64,000 nt of DNA, taken from assembly GCF_958979055.1 (NCBI RefSeq), contig NC_084886.1, positions 11,084,654 to 11,148,653 of the forward strand, in the 5' to 3' direction. Of the stretch, positions 60,089 to 64,000 are shown piece after piece (within the stretch, counting starts at the first letter, position 1; every line of letters starts with the position of its first letter). This stretch comes from Alnus glutinosa (Eukaryota > Streptophyta > Magnoliopsida > Fagales > Betulaceae). Position numbers and translations under genes: made by a program. The notes under the pieces were generated by a model. That model was not told the DNA's origin. It did no database searches and saw nothing but the letters and a program-made list of their open reading frames with translations.

Positions 60089-61121
60089 TTCAGGTTTTGA
60101 TTATTGCTTCATGTGAGGGTGTTTGAGTTTTATTTCATGGTGGTCCTTGAGAAAGCTCTGGTGTATTATTAACAAGAAATAGAATCTTTTCAGTTTGCCT
60201 TTTTTCGTAATTAGCATTTCTTATATTCACAGTTTAAACCAAATCTGTATGATTTAGCGTTCACTATGTTGAATGAAGAACTCTCTTAGTTTTTGTTTCA
60301 AGTCAACAAGTCATTGATACCTTGACTCTTTTGTTCAAGCATGAATTTTATGACAAGTACCAATGATGAGCTTTAGCTCAAATGGCATTTTCTCCCTTTG
60401 TAGCAATGATGAGCTTTTTAGCCCACATGTTGGGCACATGTATAATTCACAAGAACCCAAATGATTTTAGATTACGCCTTGGTTATGTACACCATAATGA
60501 ATTTGGACACTACGAGACCTCATTATTTGCAAAAGACGAAAGGTTGTTGAGATTTTAATTACCGAGTCTTTGATTTTATAGTCATCAAAGACTTTAAATC
60601 TTACTATCAGTCCTTTTTCGTTATGTAATTTGGGAGGTCAAAGTTTTAAAGTTTTTCTCCATCAAATATGTGGTTTTTTTTAAAAGAATATTGATGAGGG
60701 GAAAAGGCTGTACGGAAGGGTTCTTATCATTCTTGATCCGAATAGGAGACGAGTTAGAAATGCTTTTAAATATGAGGTGAGAAGCGGTCGATCTAGCTTA
60801 ATTATGGACGGAAAAATTTCAGTCAACAAACTGATGCAGTTTTTGAATGACCAGAATCACATTAAAAGCATCCCCTTCTAAGGTAAGAGAACAAACACCA
60901 CAAGAGGTTGCAGATTGAATGGCCAAAAGGGCAGCATGAGCTTCACCGATGGCGACAATCCAAACTGAAATTAAATGTCCTTCGCACTGGAAAAATCAGT
61001 AATTGAAGGCCAAGGTAAAAGCTTCTGCATAAATTTTTTGCAAAAGAAGACCACCAAAATAGGAGCAAGAGTTTCTTGAGGCCCTTTGCAAAAAGGGCAT
61101 GGGCCGCATGGCTAGGCACAT
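60089..61121. other. RPN2 3' flank
   Basis: The RPN2 3' UTR is expected in the first few hundred bases. Beyond that no gene is supported; short frames have no known domains. Confidence 0.5.
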
Positions 61122-61137
61122 GGGTCATGTTGTTAAT

Positions 61138-61256
61138 TTTTTTTTTTTTTTTTTTTTTTGACATGTCCACACAAGAGGGAGGGAGGGGGGATTCGAACTA
61201 GTGACCTCCGCTTTACGAGACGTGGTCCCAACCGATTGAGCTACCTCCTTAGGGAC
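61138..61256 (-). mobile_element. tRNA-derived SINE, copy 1
   Basis: On the minus strand it reads GGTAGCTCAATCGGTTGGGA (A-box region), then ACTAGTTCGAATCC (B-box), then a poly(A) tail (T-run at 61138-61159 on the plus strand). The target duplication GGGTCATGTTGTTAAT is exact, 16 bp, at 61122-61137 and 61257-61272. It is not a working tRNA: no acceptor stem pairs and the anticodon arm is degenerate. Confidence 0.9.
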
Positions 61257-61272
61257 GGGTCATGTTGTTAAT

Positions 61273-61687
61273 ACTAATAAGACTAAGTCACTAAAATATC
61301 TGGCCACGAAGACAATCTTGTCGCTATTAATGACTATTAGCGACGAGGAAATAAGTCGTCTCTAAAAGTTTATGGCGGGAATTCTTCTTACATGTTTGCT
61401 CGTGTATCTAGCGTGTTCCATGATTTTTGTCTTCTTTGCTTTTGAATTTATGGGATTTTTTTTTTTTTTTTTTTGAGGTTGTTTGATTTGGGGAACATAT
61501 ATATTGCTGGGACATGGTTTTAGTATGAAAGAGTGGTTTACACATTAAAGAATCAATTAGCTTCTAGTTTTTTTATGTTCAATTGCACATTGGTTTCTAT
61601 TGCATAGGATGTTTGCCATCAAGATGTTTGTACTCGACTCATTGTGTTTTATTTATGAAAGCCCATCAAGGATTTAGTTTGCTTTTT
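61273..61687. other. Intergenic stretch, no gene seen
   Basis: AT-rich sequence with a T-run near 61457-61474. Confidence 0.5.
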
Positions 61688-61703
61688 CATTATGAATTCT
61701 TTT

Positions 61704-61986
61704 TTTTTTTTTTTTAGGATGAGTCAATGCCTTTATAAACCAAACACAACAGAATACGTCACTCCAATAAACACTGGATACACCTTACAAACAAGAGAAC
61801 AAACTCTCTATACATCAAACTAGCGACCAAACAAAATACTGCACAGCCAAAACCCACAGAACAACTAAAACCAAAACCAAAACAACATTTTTACAAACAC
61901 CACTGCTGTGATAGGCTACCCGAGAGATTCTTCAGCTTCCTACTAGACAAGACCCGAGTTCTAACATCCCCATTACAAAAGAATTA
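61704..61986 (-). mobile_element. 5'-truncated LINE-type retroposon
   Basis: Exact 16-bp target duplication CATTATGAATTCTTTT at 61688-61703 and 61987-62002, with a T-run at the left (poly(A) tail of a minus-strand copy). The body has no ORF and resembles a LINE 3' UTR (GGCATTGACTCATCCT before the tail). Confidence 0.85.
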
Positions 61987-62263
61987 CATTATGAATTCTT
62001 TTGTAATGGCCCAACCCGTTAGGGCTAAGTTTGTCAACTTGTTTTCACAAAAACACAAAGCATTATACGGTTTACTAGAGCAATTGACTAAATGCTGAAT
62101 TAAACGCATGTTAAGAAAGAAGTGTCAAATTATAATTTTAGTAAATACGAAAACATGTGGTCTAAACTAACTAGTCGCTAGAGATGATACATAAAAGATA
62201 AGTTATGTGCAAGCCTACTAATTTAAAATAAACATGCATTTCATGAGTTGGTCTTTAATGCTC

Positions 62264-62387
62264 CTTTTTTTTTTTTACATGTCCACAAAAGAGGGGGGAA
62301 GGGGATTCGAACTAGTGACCTCCGCTTCATGAGGCGTGGTCTCCAGTCGATTGAACTACCCCTTAGAAACACGGTTGAGCTACCCAT
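62264..62387 (-). mobile_element. tRNA-derived SINE, copy 2
   Basis: The same family as 61138-61256: shared GATTCGAACTAGTGACCTCC (plus strand) and ACATGTCCAC next to the T-run. The flanking duplication is imperfect, GCATTTCATG..TGGTCTTTAATGCTC at 62236-62263 and GCATTTCATGTGGTCTCTAATGCTC at 62389-62413. An extra partial unit (GGTTGAGCTACCCATT) lies at its 5' end. Confidence 0.85.
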
Positions 62388-62413
62388 TGCATTTCATGTG
62401 GTCTCTAATGCTC

Positions 62414-62993
62414 TCTTACGTCTCCATCCCGGGCTCCTAATCCATGATGCTCAAAGCCTGAAAATAAAATATAGTAAAGGTAAACGAGAAAGGCTTAGTA
62501 AGAAAATCTCCAACTGTAAAATCGGTTGAGTTAAATTCATTTTTATTAAAAAAAACACTTTATTCTTTAAAATCGCATGAACTCATAAATACTACTTAGA
62601 TGATTTTCCGTACAACCTAAACGCCGGAAAATATTTTACTTATGCATCAAATAAATGAAATGACCATTTTAATATTTTTAGCAATTAGAATGACCAGGCA
62701 CATGTTGGCTGTGTGTGTTGATAGTGTTGCTAGCTAATAGCTGAGGGCAGGGGTGAGACTTCCTTATAGTCCATGGATAGTTTCAAGCCTTCAAATTCGA
62801 GGAAGAATCATTTCTAAGTCAAGAAACTTCAAAAACATTGTGTGTGTGTAAGAAGCATGCATGGTTGAATGAACACCATGCCTTTGCAGATCGAGAGGGA
62901 ACTGACTTCATCATAATCTATAGAACTTCATTGAACATAAGCTTTGGACATCAAGCGAAAAGAGAAATACCAAAACCATTTCTCTTACCTTTC
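62414..62993. other. Intergenic stretch, 3' flank of the PP2-B gene
   Basis: No gene seen. It should include the 3' UTR of the minus-strand F-box/PP2 gene. Confidence 0.45.
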
Positions 62994-64000
62994 TTATTTT
63001 GGCCGAAGCTCAATGCCATGGACCACAAGGCCAGACTTACAGGGATCACATGCAGTATCCATCAAGCACATCTCCACCACGCTATCAACTTGGTCAGTGA
63101 AGAATTCTCCAATCTCAATCTCCATCCACATGTCCTCTCTCATGCTTGGAAGCCGTCCATCATATCCTTCTGGTGTATCTGGTAGCAAATGAGCATTGGT
63201 AGCATTCCTTTCATTCTCATATCTAATGGACAACTTAACTGGGTGGTGAAGATTATAGTTACGATCTGCAATAGCGTATGTAAAGTAGGCTCCATATTTT
63301 GTGTTTGGGGACAAGATTTGAGTCTCAATTCTACCTCGTATTCGAAGCCAATGCCCTAATCCAAGACGAGCCACCTCCGAGAATCTGCACGTTTCATACA
63401 ACCAAGAATATTACTGCTCTGTACAAAAAGGATAGACAAGCTAGCATGCACAAACACGCAAACAGAGCAGTAGATAGAGAGACCTGGACTGGGCTAAAAC
63501 TGGCATCTCAGCTGAAGAAATCCACTCCCAGAATGACGTGATTCTCCGTCCAATATTGATTATAGATAACTCCCTCGCTCCCAGCATGTAACACTTTTTC
63601 CCACTCAATTTATCAATTGCGAAGCTCTGTTCAATCACCATTCCAATTATTCAACAAACCAACAAAAAAAGGAGAGTAGGGATAGGAAAAGAGAGAATAG
63701 CTGACAAAAAAAAGTCACAAGTACATCACAAACACTCTCGGTTCAATAAAATTGAGACAATTTTAATAAAAATCAAACACATGAAGAACCATATTTCTTT
63801 TTGAGTGAGTGGCTATAAGAGAAGAGAAATTGCGAAAGATTCAAACCAATGACCACAGGTTCATGAGACATGACCCCAACCACATGCCCTGCCATTGGAT
63901 TTCATACGAACAACATTCAAGCATTTATTAAACTAGTGAGTTGTTGACTTTTGCTCACCCTGTTACCGTTGCCGATGAGGATGGGAGTATCGCATAGATG
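62994..64000 (-). CDS. F-box protein PP2-B-like, 5' end outside the window
   Basis: Minus-strand exons: 64000-63959 (partial), 63626-63484 and 63384-62994 with the stop at 62994-62996. The first visible exon encodes LCDTPILIGNGNR, the end of the F-box-side segment. The next encodes SFAIDKLSGKKCYMLGAREL and FWEWISSAEMPVLAQS, and the last RFSEVARLGLGHWLRIRGRI, LSPNTKYGAYFTYAIADR and MREDMWMEIEIGEFFTDQ, ending VHGIELRPK. This is the phloem-protein-2 lectin fold. Family members pair an N-terminal F-box (binding SKP1 in an SCF ligase) with this sugar-binding domain and target glycosylated proteins. The intron positions match known PP2-B genes. The F-box itself lies beyond 64000 and is inferred, and no defect is visible. 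Intron 1 contains a degenerate SINE (63838-63898). Confidence 0.88.
63838..63898 (-). mobile_element. Degenerate tRNA-SINE remnant in the PP2-B intron
   Basis: ATTCAAACCAATGACCACAGGTTCATGAGACATGACCCCAACC follows the pattern of the two SINEs (ATTCGAACTAGTGACCTCCGC..ATGAGGCGTGGTC). No target duplication was identified. Confidence 0.45.

Noticed and set aside
61160..61250. Candidate tRNA gene
   Set aside because: The A- and B-box-like motifs are present but no acceptor stem pairs; a poly(A) tail and target duplication show it is a SINE.

Overview
The window is eukaryotic plant nuclear DNA, almost certainly from a eudicot and probably a woody rosid, though the species cannot be named from sequence alone. 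Genes have short exons separated by AT-rich GT..AG introns. All recognisable proteins are plant families (FAMA-type bHLH, cytochrome b5 with a plant-type tail, PP2-B F-box protein, plant RPN2). Roughly half of the space is transposable-element DNA of plant type: Copia/Sirevirus, a long-LTR family, a non-autonomous Gypsy-like element, TRIM, CACTA, hAT, LINE and tRNA-SINE. There are no bacterial operons, CRISPR arrays or rRNA genes.

Layout. Positions 1-3501 are the right part of a long-LTR retroelement carrying an hAT-like insertion. 3502-9750 is a partial duplicate of a 4-kb block that recurs at 29061-33043. It carries a 5'-truncated FAMA pseudogene and has been enlarged by a CACTA element and an hAT element that itself holds a short LINE. 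9751-20427 is a degenerate Sirevirus Copia element split by a 5-kb LTR-like block. 21116-27145 is an F-box pseudogene interrupted by a 4.9-kb non-autonomous LTR element with an exact 5-bp target duplication. 27336-28619 and 41022-42159 are a second duplicated pair carrying a TRIM element and a decayed coding fragment. 32158-33654 is the intact FAMA gene (minus strand). 34945-43350 is mostly repeats and small remnants. 44236-48357 is a cytochrome b5 gene (minus strand, 3 exons). 52356-60088 is a complete 13-exon RPN2 gene (plus strand, 1005 codons). The right end carries SINE and LINE insertions and most of a PP2-B-type F-box gene (minus strand, runs off the end).

The intact host genes are unrelated neighbours: a guard-cell transcription factor, an ER electron carrier, a proteasome base subunit and a putative SCF substrate receptor. 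No shared pathway is implied. The most informative content is structural. The two duplications provide empty-site comparisons that date and delimit several insertions, and several repeats carry dense palindromic motifs (CACGTG in the CACTA element, CGTCCGGACG in the Sirevirus LTRs). I see no clear sign of a wholly new biological system. The best candidates for follow-up are these motif arrays, the unrecognised coding remnant shared by the second duplication, and the duplicated first intron of RPN2.
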